In this document: positions 6,767 through 15,221 of the stretch, in pieces
How the letters are laid out: the number at the start of each line of letters is the position of its first letter
Numbering within the stretch: the stretch's first letter is position 1
Source of the DNA: Novosphingobium sp.
Lineage (GTDB): Bacteria > Pseudomonadota > Alphaproteobacteria > Sphingomonadales > Sphingomonadaceae
Direction of reading: 5' to 3'
NCBI RefSeq assembly: GCF_027486195.1
Contig: NZ_JAIXPP010000019.1
Span: forward strand, 1 to 47,876
DNA: 47,876 nt
Translations under genes and position numbers: made by a program
The notes under the pieces: generated by a model
Seen by the model: the letters and a program-made list of their open reading frames with translations, nothing else
Told to the model about the DNA's origin: nothing
The model's database searches: none

Positions 6767-7777
6767 TTACGTCTTCCGGTTGAGGAAGTTGTCGCTGATC
6801 GAGCAGGCTGCGGGGCCAAGGATCACGACGAACAGCGTCGGCAGAATGAACAAGATCAGCGGGATGGTCATGATCGCCGGCAGACGCGCAGCCTTTTCCT
6901 CGGCGCGCATCATGCGTTCGTTGCGGAATTCTGCCGAGAGTACGCGCAGCGCCGAAGCGAGCGGGGTGCCGTAGCGCTCGGTCTGGATCATCGTCGTCAC
7001 CACGCCCTTCACCGATTCGAGATTGACGCGATACGCCAGGTTCTCGAACGCGATGCGGCGTTCGGTGAGGAACGAGAGTTCGATCGCGGTGAGTGCGAAT
7101 TCATCGCCAAGCTCCGGATAAGCTCGGCCCAGTTCGCGCGCGACGCGGCCAAAGGCGGCGTCCACGGTGAGACCGGCCTCGGCGCAGATAACCAAAAGAT
7201 CGAGCGCATCGGGAAGGCCCTTGCGGATCTCCTTGGTGCGCTTGTTGATGAGGTTCTTGATCCAGATGTCCGGACCCTTGTAGCCGAAACCCACCGCGCC
7301 CGCGAACAGGCCGAACTTCTTGAAGGCCGACCACAGCGGGAAATAGTTCACGCCGTAGATCAGCACGCCGAACAGCAGGCCGAGCACGATCGGGCCGATC
7401 ATCCGGGCGAGAACGACCGCGACGGCCCATTCCTTCTTGCGGATGCCGGCTTGTGCCAACCTCTGCTGAATGTCGTGAAGCTGGCTGTCCTGCAGAACCT
7501 TCAGCGATTCGAGGAAGGTCTTGATGCTGTCGGTCGTATCGTTGCGGCGGACGATGCTCTGGCGCTTCTTCGCGTTGACCGTGACGATGCCGGCCTTGAG
7601 CTGGTCGCGCCGATCGTTGAGCGCCTTGACGCGCTTGGCCATGGGATCGCGCACCGTGACCGCGGCGTAGATCGCCAGCAGCATCGCCGCGGCGGCGATA
7701 CCCATGAGGATCGAGCCGACATAGATGACGTCGATGCCGAGGAGCGTTGGGCCGTGCGGGGGAGGGTTGACTGGCAT
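6767..7777 (-). CDS. tadC: Type II secretion F-family protein TadC
   Basis: 336 residues from ATG at 7777, eight bases after the tadB stop; longer N-terminal extensions overlap tadB and are unlikely. Hydrophobic segments lie near residues 15-40, 115-165 and at the C-terminus (I-P-L-I-L-F-I-L-P-T-L-F-V-V-I). The cytoplasmic T2SSF domain includes A-L-D-L-L-V-I-C-A-E-A-G-L-T-V-D-A-A-F and T-E-R-Y-G-T-P-L-A-S-A-L. TadC and TadB form the inner-membrane platform of the Flp/Tad pilus, passing work from the ATPase to pilin assembly. Last gene of the minus-strand cpa/tad run; the usual downstream tadD (TPR lipoprotein) is not present. Confidence 0.88.
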   Translation of the reverse strand: MPVNPPPHGPTLLGIDVIYVGSILMGIAAAAMLLAIYAAVTVRDPMAKRVKALNDRRDQLKAGIVTVNAKKRQSIVRRNDTTDSIKTFLESLKVLQDSQLHDIQQRLAQAGIRKKEWAVAVVLARMIGPIVLGLLFGVLIYGVNYFPLWSAFKKFGLFAGAVGFGYKGPDIWIKNLINKRTKEIRKGLPDALDLLVICAEAGLTVDAAFGRVARELGRAYPELGDEFALTAIELSFLTERRIAFENLAYRVNLESVKGVVTTMIQTERYGTPLASALRVLSAEFRNERMMRAEEKAARLPAIMTIPLILFILPTLFVVILGPAACSISDNFLNRKT

Positions 7778-7785
7778 GATGGGTC

Positions 7786-8757
7786 TCAGATCTCGAAGTT
7801 GACCATTTGCTTCATGATCCAGGCACCAATGCCCAGCCACACGAGGCCGCCGACGCCGGCAATGATGAGCCGCTCATCCACGAAGAACTGTCCGAGGTAG
7901 CGCGGGTTGATGGAGTAGATCAGCGCGAAGACGATGAACGGCAGCGAGCCGACGATGTAGGCCGAAGCCTTGGATTCCGAGCTCATCGCCGCGATCTTGA
8001 GCTTCATCTGCGCGCGCTTGCGCAGCACGTCGGCCAGGTTCGCCAGCGTTTCGGCGAGGTTGCCGCCGGTTTCGCGCTGAATGGCCAGCGTGATGCAGAA
8101 GAAGCTGAACTCGGCCATGTCGAGCCGGTTGGCGGTTTCCTGGAGCGCTTCCTCCATGGTGCGGCCAACCTTGATGCGATCGGTGACGAGCTTGAATTCC
8201 TCACCCACTGGGCCGGGCAGTTCGTGCGCGACGACGACCAGCGTCTCGGTGATCGGCAGACCCGAACGCAGACCGCGCACGAGCAGTTCGAGCGCATCGG
8301 GAAACTTGGCGACGAACCCGACCTTGCGCTTGTTGATCGCGCGGCCGACCATCCAGTGCGGAATGCCCGCGCCCACCAGCACGCCGGCACCGACTCCCAG
8401 CAGCAGCGCGCCGGATTTGATGAAGATGAGCAGCGTGATACCGACGGCAAGCCCGATCGAGACGTAGAGATACTGGGAGAGCGTCCAGCCCTTGCCGGTC
8501 TGGTGCAGGCGAAGCGCAAGCGCCTCGAGGCGCGAGCCGGAACCCGCCTTCTTGAAGGTCGCGGGTTTGCGGTTGGCCACTGCCTTGCGGTACTGCGCCT
8601 CGACCTTGTCCACCGCGCTTTCCGAGTGGCGGAAGCGCACGGTCTGGAGCCGGCGCGAAGCTTCACGGCTTGCCGAGGGGCCGCTCAGCGCGAGGGCCAT
8701 CAGCAGCAGAACCAGCGCCGCACCGCCGCCAAGGATCACGAGTTGCATCATGTTCAT
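7786..8757 (-). CDS. tadB: Type II secretion F-family protein TadB
   Basis: 323 residues. It begins with a membrane segment (L-V-I-L-G-G-G-A-A-L-V-L-L-L-M-A-L-A-L), has further ones near residues 100-135 and the C-terminus, and carries a T2SSF domain with L-E-L-L-V-R-G-L-R-S-G-L-P-I-T-E-T-L and Q-R-E-T-G-G-N-L-A-E-T-L. It partners TadC as the pilus platform. In most Tad loci the cpaF (TadA) ATPase gene comes directly before tadB; here cpaE does, with only an 82-base gap. Confidence 0.88.
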   Translation of the reverse strand: MNMMQLVILGGGAALVLLLMALALSGPSASREASRRLQTVRFRHSESAVDKVEAQYRKAVANRKPATFKKAGSGSRLEALALRLHQTGKGWTLSQYLYVSIGLAVGITLLIFIKSGALLLGVGAGVLVGAGIPHWMVGRAINKRKVGFVAKFPDALELLVRGLRSGLPITETLVVVAHELPGPVGEEFKLVTDRIKVGRTMEEALQETANRLDMAEFSFFCITLAIQRETGGNLAETLANLADVLRKRAQMKLKIAAMSSESKASAYIVGSLPFIVFALIYSINPRYLGQFFVDERLIIAGVGGLVWLGIGAWIMKQMVNFEI

Positions 8758-8839
8758 GGCCGGGTCCTGCCAGTTCTCTCAGTACGTGCGGTGCCGGCGC
8801 CGTTGGCCCCCGTGCAGGGGTACAAGCGCCGGCCGCGGA
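8758..8839 (-). other. cpaE-tadB spacer with stable hairpin, where cpaF would be expected
   Basis: The 82-base gap holds GCCGGCGC and its complement GCGCCGGC around an inner CCCC...GGGG pair, a strong hairpin on the transcript. Conceptual translation of all three minus frames gives no stretch recognisable as the end of CpaF. The hairpin could attenuate tadBC expression relative to cpaE or mark an old deletion scar. Confidence 0.4.
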
Positions 8840-10171
8840 TCATGCGGGGTTTCCGGCCTTGGCTTTGCCGGAGGAAAGCATCTTCTTGATGTCGAACTTG
8901 CCGAGCAGCGAGGTCTTGGCCCCCGGTGCGCCGCCGTTCTTGCTGCCGCCCTTGTCGGCAGCCTTGGCAGGCTTGCCCTTGGCCTTGGTATCAACCACTT
9001 CGCCATCGCTGCCGCTGGCGATGATGGCGGTGCCAAGATCGCGCATGGCCGCGCCCGCCTTGCTGGCGCGGTTGGCGGCAACGAAGGTCTGGCCAAGCTT
9101 GGCCGCATTGGCGGCAGCCTTGACGTCGTACGGCACGGTGTAGTTGATCTTGCGTTCGATCGAGGCTTCGAAGTCCGAACGGCTGATCTCGCCGATGCCG
9201 GAGTGGACCTTGTTGGCCACCACGATCGTTTCGGCATGCTTGGCATTGGTCTTGAGCCACGACAGCAGGCGGATCGCATCACGCGCGCCGGCCAGCGTGA
9301 GCTCGGTGACCACGACCACCACGTTCACGTCTGCCAGAAGGTGCGGGAAGTTGATCAGCATGTTCCGCGGCAGATCGATCATGGTCATTTCGAACGCGTG
9401 GCGGAATTCCTCCTCCAGTTGAACGAAAGCGCTGCCGTCGGTCATCAGCGGGGCGCTGATCGGGGCTTCGGCCGAAAGGATCGCCAGGTTATCGTTGGCG
9501 CGGATCATGGCGCGTTCGATGAACAGGCCGTCGATGCGGCTCGGGTTGTCGATCGCGTCGGTCAGACCGCGGCCCGGTTCGAGATCGAGCGTGAGCGCGC
9601 CGGTGCCGAAGTGCACATCGAGATCGAGCAGCGCGGTCGGCAGGCGGTGATCGCTGCTGAACAGCCACGCCAGCGAGGTCGCGATGGTTGAGGCGCCGAC
9701 GCCGCCGCGCGTGCCGACCACTGCGGTCGAGACGTGGCGCTTGACGGTCGCGCCATCAGCGGACTTGGGCGAGGCGAAGATCGCCTGCGCCTGCACCAGT
9801 GCATCGCGCACCTGGCCCGGCGTCAGCGGCTTCAGGAGGTAGTCCTGGATGCCCGATGCGAGCAGGTCGCGGTAGAGCCGCACGTCGTTGACCTGGCCGA
9901 CCGCGATCACCACGGTGCCCGGCTCGCAGACTTCGGCCAGCGCGTTGATGTCGCTCAGCGGGTCGCCGCTTTCGGAGAGGTCGACCATCAGGATGGCCGG
10001 GCTCGCCGCGATCGAGAGGGACTGGATCGCGTTGCGCAGGCCGCCCTTGTTGCACTTTTCCGGCTGCCAGCCCATGTCGGCCGTGACCGGACGCAGCACA
10101 TCGAGCGCCGCGTCGTCGCACATGAAGGCCGCGAACATATCGCGGTTGGCGGTTTTCCAGGTCGCGCTCAT
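8840..10171 (-). CDS. cpaE: Pilus assembly protein CpaE/TadZ (receiver-like plus ParA-like ATPase)
   Basis: 443 residues. Residues about 15-125 form a response-regulator-like domain (I-L-M-V-D-L-S near the phospho-acceptor position, Y-L-L-K-P-L). Residues about 145-390 are a ParA/MinD-type ATPase with a variant Walker A, G-T-R-G-G-V-G-A-S-T, and a following A-L-L-D-L-D-V. The C-terminal tail is Lys/Gly/Ala-rich and probably disordered. CpaE/TadZ localises the Tad machine at the pole. It follows cpaD by 3 bases, in one operon with cpaB, cpaC and cpaD. Confidence 0.88.
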   Translation of the reverse strand: MSATWKTANRDMFAAFMCDDAALDVLRPVTADMGWQPEKCNKGGLRNAIQSLSIAASPAILMVDLSESGDPLSDINALAEVCEPGTVVIAVGQVNDVRLYRDLLASGIQDYLLKPLTPGQVRDALVQAQAIFASPKSADGATVKRHVSTAVVGTRGGVGASTIATSLAWLFSSDHRLPTALLDLDVHFGTGALTLDLEPGRGLTDAIDNPSRIDGLFIERAMIRANDNLAILSAEAPISAPLMTDGSAFVQLEEEFRHAFEMTMIDLPRNMLINFPHLLADVNVVVVVTELTLAGARDAIRLLSWLKTNAKHAETIVVANKVHSGIGEISRSDFEASIERKINYTVPYDVKAAANAAKLGQTFVAANRASKAGAAMRDLGTAIIASGSDGEVVDTKAKGKPAKAADKGGSKNGGAPGAKTSLLGKFDIKKMLSSGKAKAGNPA

Positions 10172-10174
10172 CGA

Positions 10175-10858
10175 TCAGTTACCCCCGGACTTGCTGGAAA
10201 CGGTCTTCAGGCCCTGCGCGCCGGTGGCCGGCATCTGGCGATAGGCTTCGATCGCCTTGGTGTTGCTCTGGACCAGCGTGGTGCTGCTGCCCTTGGCGCC
10301 GTGAACGAGGTCTTCCTTGTTGGCGACCATCGCAGCCATGTTGCTGTTCACCGCGCAGCCGAAGTTGGGCGAGGTGGCATTGTTGGTGCGGTTGTCGATC
10401 TTGTCCGACCAGTCCGGGCAGCCCGGCACGCTGGCCTCGGAGCGCGAGACTACGATGCGGGCGGTGCCCGGCGCGATCGCGCCTTCGGTCACCGGGGCGA
10501 CTTCGGCGAGGAGGATGCCGAAGCGGCCGGCCACCTGCTCGACCGAATTGCGCGTCTGATCCGAATCGACCGGATCATCGAGCGAAACGCGGTCGCCATA
10601 ACCAAGGCTCAGCGCATCGAGCCAGCCGGCGAGGCGGCGCTGTTCGGAAACGGGCAGGCCGCCGCCGGGGAGCGTCGAGACATCGAACACGTAGCTGGTG
10701 CGCTGCACAACGGGCTGACGCACGCTTTCAAGGCTGCGGTTCATGTCGGCAGTGGGGCTGTTGCACGCGGCAAGCGGCAGGCTCAGCACACCGGCAAGGC
10801 ACAGGACGCGGAAGGCCCCTTTGGCGGGACGAGCGATACGGGGCAGACGAATGGACAT
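10175..10858 (-). CDS. cpaD: Flp pilus lipoprotein CpaD
   Basis: 227 residues from ATG 10858, preceded by GAAAGG at good spacing; an in-frame GTG at 10876 overlapping the cpaC stop is the alternative. The signal peptide ends in the lipobox L-A-A-C, so this is an outer-membrane lipoprotein, about 205 residues when mature. The body has the CpaD features C-P-D-W and S-P-N-F-G-C-A-V-N-S-N-M-A-A-M-V-A-N-K-E-D-L. CpaD helps the CpaC secretin in the outer membrane. Confidence 0.87.
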   Translation of the reverse strand: MSIRLPRIARPAKGAFRVLCLAGVLSLPLAACNSPTADMNRSLESVRQPVVQRTSYVFDVSTLPGGGLPVSEQRRLAGWLDALSLGYGDRVSLDDPVDSDQTRNSVEQVAGRFGILLAEVAPVTEGAIAPGTARIVVSRSEASVPGCPDWSDKIDNRTNNATSPNFGCAVNSNMAAMVANKEDLVHGAKGSSTTLVQSNTKAIEAYRQMPATGAQGLKTVSSKSGGN

Positions 10859-10872
10859 GGGGTAGCCCTTTC

Positions 10873-12492
10873 TCACTGGATGCTGAAGCCGGGCGCCGCA
10901 TCGGCGCTGGCCTGACGATTGCGGGCAGGACGGTTCGCCTTCTTCGGCGCGGCTGCGGGCGCGGCCGTTGCGCCGGCTGCATCGGGCAGCGGCGCATCGA
11001 GCGCACCGACCTTCGGGCCGTTCGACTGGACCGTGCCGGGCGTCTCGGTCGGCTTGGGCCGATCACCGCCCGTCACGCCATCCGATTCCATATGGCCAAG
11101 GAACTGCTGGAGCGCTGTCGAGGTCTTGAAGCCGTCGGTGGGCAGCTTGATCTCGCTCGAATCGACCGGGTTGACCAGATAAGGCGTGACCACGATGACC
11201 AGCTCGGTCTCGCCCTTGCGGAACGAGGTCGAGCGGAACAGCGAGCCCAGGATCGGGATATCACCTGCGCCGGGCATCTTGGTAATCGTGTTCTGCGCGT
11301 TGTTGCGCAGCAGACCTGCGATCATGAAGCTCTGGCCCGAACCCAGCTCGACCGTGGTCTCGGCGCTGCGCACGGTGAGCGCGGAGACCGAGAAGCTGTT
11401 GCTGATGATCGCGCCGTCGGACGAAAGCTCGGACACTTCCGGCTTCACCCGCAGCGAGATGCGCCCGTTGGCGAGCACGGTGGGGGTGTAGGCGAGGCTG
11501 ATGCCGTACTTCTTGAATTCGATCGAGGTGTTGCCGAGGCCGGTCGAAACCGGGATCGGGTATTCACCGCCGGCGAGGAACGTGGCGGTTTCACCCGAGA
11601 GCGCGGTGAGGTTCGGTTCGGCCAGCGAAGTGACAAGACCGATGGTTTCGCCCAGATCGAGCGCGCCAAGGACGTTGACACCGAACAGCTTTGTCAGGCC
11701 CGTCAGCGTGGACTGGCCCTGCAGCGGCGTCACGTTGGTGCCGTCCATCAGCACGGCCTTGCCGGTCGTGGGATCGAAGCCGTAGCCCTTGACCGAGGTG
11801 CCAATGCCGAGCGGCAGGTTGGGGTCGGTGGTGATCGTCGTCGCCGGCGAGCGGCCCTGGTTCAGGCCGAACTTGAAGCCGCTCGAACCGTCGATCGTGG
11901 TGAAGTTGGAGCCGACCTGGCGGATCAGCGAGCGGTTCACTTCAGCGAACTTCACATGGAGGTTCACCTGCAGCGGGGTCGCCATCTTGAGGCGGCTGAT
12001 CACGTTGGTCTTGTCGTCGACGAAGGCCTTGACGAGGCGCTCGGCTTCGGCGGCATCCTCGGGCGCGGCGATCGTGCCGGTGAGGAGCACCGTGTTGTTC
12101 ATCGTCGAGGTAACGATGTGCGCTTCGGGCATCGCGAGCTTCAGCATCTGGTCGACGCTGTCGATGTTGGTGCCGACGCGGACATTGGCCGACCACACCA
12201 CGTCACCGTTCGCGTTGCTGGCATAGACTGTGGTCTCGCCGCCCGCCTTGCCGAACACGTAGAGCTGGTTGGTGGACTTCACCTGGACATCGGCGATGTT
12301 GTCGTTGGCGACGAACACGTCGGTCATCTTGCCCGGCAGCGTGACCAGCTGGCCGCGACCGATCGAGATCGCGATGCTGCGGGCCGGGCTGGTCACCGTC
12401 TGGGCCAGGGCCGGCGCAGGGGCCGAAGCGAGCGCCAGCGGAACCGCGAGGGCGACGAGAGGGAGCAGGCGGGATGCGATACGGGCCTTCAT
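10873..12492 (-). CDS. cpaC: Flp pilus secretin CpaC/RcpA
   Basis: 539 residues from ATG 12492 (AAAGG upstream), giving a clean signal peptide M-K-A-R-I-A-S-R-L-L-P-L-V-A-L-A-V ending A-L-A-Q; ATG 12546, in frame and directly after the cpaB stop, is an alternative with 18 more residues. After an N-terminal pilus-specific domain (G-R-G-Q-L-V-T-L-P) and a BON-like region (about 115-180), a GspD-type secretin domain covers about 225-430, with the end motif P-G-A-G-D-I-P-I-L-G-S-L-F-R-S. It forms the outer-membrane gate for the pilus. The C-terminal 90 residues are Pro/Ala-rich and low in complexity. Confidence 0.9.
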   Translation of the reverse strand: MKARIASRLLPLVALAVPLALASAPAPALAQTVTSPARSIAISIGRGQLVTLPGKMTDVFVANDNIADVQVKSTNQLYVFGKAGGETTVYASNANGDVVWSANVRVGTNIDSVDQMLKLAMPEAHIVTSTMNNTVLLTGTIAAPEDAAEAERLVKAFVDDKTNVISRLKMATPLQVNLHVKFAEVNRSLIRQVGSNFTTIDGSSGFKFGLNQGRSPATTITTDPNLPLGIGTSVKGYGFDPTTGKAVLMDGTNVTPLQGQSTLTGLTKLFGVNVLGALDLGETIGLVTSLAEPNLTALSGETATFLAGGEYPIPVSTGLGNTSIEFKKYGISLAYTPTVLANGRISLRVKPEVSELSSDGAIISNSFSVSALTVRSAETTVELGSGQSFMIAGLLRNNAQNTITKMPGAGDIPILGSLFRSTSFRKGETELVIVVTPYLVNPVDSSEIKLPTDGFKTSTALQQFLGHMESDGVTGGDRPKPTETPGTVQSNGPKVGALDAPLPDAAGATAAPAAAPKKANRPARNRQASADAAPGFSIQ

Positions 12493-12547
12493 GGTCTTGC
12501 CTTTCGCGGGCGCAGTTTGGGCCTTGATGGAAGCGAGGGTGGTCATG

Positions 12548-13591
12548 TCAGTGGTTCCCTACGCTGACTTCCTGGGTGTCCTTGCCGCGGGTCACGCGGA
12601 CCACCGGGCCAGGGCTCAGGAGCGAACGGGCAGCGGAGGTCATCGAGCCGCCCGGCATCGCCCGAGGCATCGCGGAGATCGCCTTCGCCATCGCGGCGGC
12701 AGCGGCAGCCGGATCGGCATTGTTGACGTTCTTCGGCTGGAAGCGCGACACGTCACCGCCGGTGGCGAAGCTGTTGCCAGTCGCCTCGATGGGCTTCGAC
12801 ATCGCCTGCCGGATGATCCGTTCCTCATCGGCCTTGCTGGCGCCGGTGGGGATCTTGATCTGGCCCAGTGCGATGGCCTGGTCGAGCTCGCTCGAGTTGT
12901 CGGCGAGCGAGCGCAGCGAGAGGCTGAGCGTGCCGACGGTCTGCGCCACCGCGATCTTTTCGGCGATCTTGGGCGTGGCTTCCACGGTCACCGTGCTGAA
13001 GGTGCGCACGCGGGTCTTGCCTTCGATCTGCTCCTGCTCGGTCGATTGGTCGGTGGCGAGTACGCGCAGGTTGCGCAGGATGGTTTCGGCAGCCCTGAGC
13101 GGCTGGCCCACGCCTTTAACCGTCTGGGTGAGAACGAGGTCGATGTGGTCACCGGGGAAGACGAAGCCCGCAACGGCGGTACGCGCGCTCACCGGAATGG
13201 TGACGGCGCGCATGCCCGGCCCGAGCGCAGCGGCGAGGAAGCCGCGGTCACCGGGGGAGACGAGGCTGCCCTGGGTCACCGGTTCGCCTGCCGTGATCGG
13301 ATGGCGCACGACAGTGCCGAGCAGCTTCGACATGTCGGTCTTGTCTTCGGTAAAGTAGACGTCCTGGACAAGGTCCTTCGGCCAGGGCTGATAGCCCATG
13401 GCGTCAGCCGTGATGATGGTGCCGGCAGGGAGCGCGCGATTGGCGACGAGCACCTTGGCGCCCAACTGCACCTTCGCGGCGGCCGCTGCCTGCGGCGATG
13501 CGGCGCCCGCAAACAGGCTCCTGGCAGCAAAGGCCGTGCCGATCGCCACGATCAGCGCCCCTACCAGCAGCAACAGCTTCTTCCTGTCCAT
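12548..13591 (-). CDS. cpaB: Flp pilus assembly protein CpaB/RcpC
   Basis: 347 residues. A single N-terminal membrane segment (L-L-L-L-V-G-A-L-I-V-A-I-G-T-A-F-A-A) anchors a periplasmic protein with an SAF domain (about residues 45-110: V-L-V-A-N-R-A-L-P-A-G-T-I-I-T) and an RcpC domain (G-M-R-A-V-T-I-P-V-S ... G-D-H-I-D-L-V-L-T). CpaB modulates the secretin and may contact peptidoglycan. Between cpaA and cpaC, two bases before the latter's upstream ATG, as in canonical cpa operons. Confidence 0.9.
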   Translation of the reverse strand: MDRKKLLLLVGALIVAIGTAFAARSLFAGAASPQAAAAAKVQLGAKVLVANRALPAGTIITADAMGYQPWPKDLVQDVYFTEDKTDMSKLLGTVVRHPITAGEPVTQGSLVSPGDRGFLAAALGPGMRAVTIPVSARTAVAGFVFPGDHIDLVLTQTVKGVGQPLRAAETILRNLRVLATDQSTEQEQIEGKTRVRTFSTVTVEATPKIAEKIAVAQTVGTLSLSLRSLADNSSELDQAIALGQIKIPTGASKADEERIIRQAMSKPIEATGNSFATGGDVSRFQPKNVNNADPAAAAAAMAKAISAMPRAMPGGSMTSAARSLLSPGPVVRVTRGKDTQEVSVGNH

Positions 13592-13650
13592 GGCTACAAT
13601 CCTGCCGTTTGATCCGCCCGCTTGTTTCGGGCAAAATGGTTAATATAGCG

Positions 13651-14139
13651 TCAGCCTGCCGAAACGGCGTGCAAGGCGCTCCAGTCGGTGGTGGTGATGA
13701 TCCAGAGTCCGGCGGTCGCGATGGCGATGCCGTAGGGGATCTTGAGCTTGTCCTTCTGGCGCCGCGCAATGTGCCACATGCCCATCGTGATGGTCAGCAC
13801 GCCGCCCGCGAGCGCCATGATGACCAGCAGCTTGAGGAACAGCAGCGCCGGCATCCACAGTGCCAGAGCGGTGAGGAGCTTCACGTCGCCGCCGCCCATG
13901 GCTTTCAGCGCGAAGAGCCCGGCGAGGACGAAGAACGTCACCACAGCAAGGCCGATCTGCAACGCGACCCCCGGCCATAGCGCAAGACCGGATGCCCACC
14001 AGAACAACGGTGCACCCGCGGCAATGGCGGCATTCAGCCAGTTGTCGATCTGGCGGCGGCGGATATCGGTGATCGCGGCAACCGTGAGTGCGATTGCCAA
14101 GGCCCCGACCAGTCCGTAAACGATGTGAGTTCCCTGCAT
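13651..14139 (-). CDS. cpaA: Prepilin peptidase CpaA/TadV
   Basis: 162 residues from ATG 14139 (an ATG at 14160 adds 7). An A24-family aspartic peptidase with four or more membrane segments. Both catalytic aspartates are visible: in I-T-D-I-R-R-R-Q-I-D-N-W near the N-terminus and in the G-x-G-D motif A-M-G-G-G-D-V-K-L-L. It processes Flp pilin and pseudopilins. First gene of the minus-strand pilus run, but no flp pilin gene precedes it: a divergent hydrolase starts 105 bases away and the gap holds no small pilin-like frame. Confidence 0.88.
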   Translation of the reverse strand: MQGTHIVYGLVGALAIALTVAAITDIRRRQIDNWLNAAIAAGAPLFWWASGLALWPGVALQIGLAVVTFFVLAGLFALKAMGGGDVKLLTALALWMPALLFLKLLVIMALAGGVLTITMGMWHIARRQKDKLKIPYGIAIATAGLWIITTTDWSALHAVSAG

Positions 14140-14244
14140 GGGGGGTCTCATACGAGACAATCACTTACCAAACGGTAACCAAACAGGCGCCGCATATCCG
14201 GGCACTTGCGGATGCCGCCAAAGCTTTGTGACAGGAGTGCTGGC

Positions 14245-15216
14245 GTGAATGCAGTGTTGGACGGCTCCTGCGATATCCGGCGGGCGATACCCGCAACCGC
14301 GCGGGAATGGCGCTGGGCTCTGCCCGATGGACACGAGGTTCGCCGCATCAGTTTCGCTCCCCCCGCCGGAAGGGCCCCGCGCGGGTCGATCCTGTTCATG
14401 CCGGGGCGGGCGGATTTCTACGAGAAGTATCTGGAAACGTTGGCAGAATGGGCTGCGGCAGGCTGGCATGTGAGCGCGGCCGACTGGCGCGGGCAGGGGG
14501 CCTCCGGGCGCATGACGGCGGATCCCATGGTAGGTGATATTGCCGACTTCTCGATCTGGATTGCCGACCTTCGCGCGCTGTGGTCAGACTGGGTGCGCAC
14601 CACCCCCGGGCCCCATGTTCTGGCTGGTCATTCGATGGGTGGGCACCTCGTTCTGCGTGCGGTGGCAGAGGGTGCGGCAAGCCCCGATGCCGTCGTGCTG
14701 AGCGCGCCGATGCTCGGATTCGTCACGGCGATTCCCCAGTTTGTTCAGCATATCTATGGAAAGATCATGTGCCGGATCGGTAACCCGGAGCGCATGGCCT
14801 GGAAGACGAGCGAGAAGCCGGGCTCTGCCAGCAACAATCGCATGGACCTGCTGACGCATGACGCGGAGCGCTATTCCGACGAATTGTGGTGGCGCGCGGC
14901 GCGGCCCGAGCTCGAAATCGGACCGGCCAGTTGGCGCTGGGTGGAGCGCGCGGCGGCCTCGATCGAAAGCTTGCGCGCGCGCGGCGTGCTCGAAGCGGTG
15001 ATGGCGCCGGTGCTGCTGCTTGCTGCCAAGCACGATGCGCTGGTTTCGTGGCCGGCCATCGAGCAGGCGGCTGATCGCCTGCCGCGCGGTGAGCTCGTCG
15101 CATGGGGCCCCGAAGCGCGCCACGAATTGCTGCGCGAGGCGGATCCGGTGCGGCGGCAGGTCATGGCCGCGATCGGGAGTTTCCTTGATCGCGCAGTTCC
15201 GGCAAAGGCGGTCTGA
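14245..15216 (+). CDS. Alpha/beta hydrolase (serine aminopeptidase S33 / lysophospholipase-like)
   Basis: 323 residues from GTG 14245, chosen because AGGAG (14233-14237) lies seven bases upstream; longer in-frame starts lack this. The nucleophile elbow is G-H-S-M-G-G-H (about residue 133). An oxyanion-type segment is F-M-P-G-R-A-D-F-Y-E-K-Y; the acid is probably in A-A-K-H-D-A-L-V and the histidine in E-A-R-H-E-L-L. The pattern matches monoacylglycerol lipase / lysophospholipase L2-type enzymes; substrate is unknown. The FAD oxidoreductase starts 5 bases after its stop, so the two are co-transcribed. Confidence 0.82.
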   Translation: MNAVLDGSCDIRRAIPATAREWRWALPDGHEVRRISFAPPAGRAPRGSILFMPGRADFYEKYLETLAEWAAAGWHVSAADWRGQGASGRMTADPMVGDIADFSIWIADLRALWSDWVRTTPGPHVLAGHSMGGHLVLRAVAEGAASPDAVVLSAPMLGFVTAIPQFVQHIYGKIMCRIGNPERMAWKTSEKPGSASNNRMDLLTHDAERYSDELWWRAARPELEIGPASWRWVERAAASIESLRARGVLEAVMAPVLLLAAKHDALVSWPAIEQAADRLPRGELVAWGPEARHELLREADPVRRQVMAAIGSFLDRAVPAKAV

Positions 15217-15221
15217 AACCC

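Noticed and set aside
11092..12567. 491-residue plus-strand frame opposite the secretin gene
   Set aside because: Low-complexity Asp/Gly/Arg-rich translation opposite a well-supported cpaC gene.
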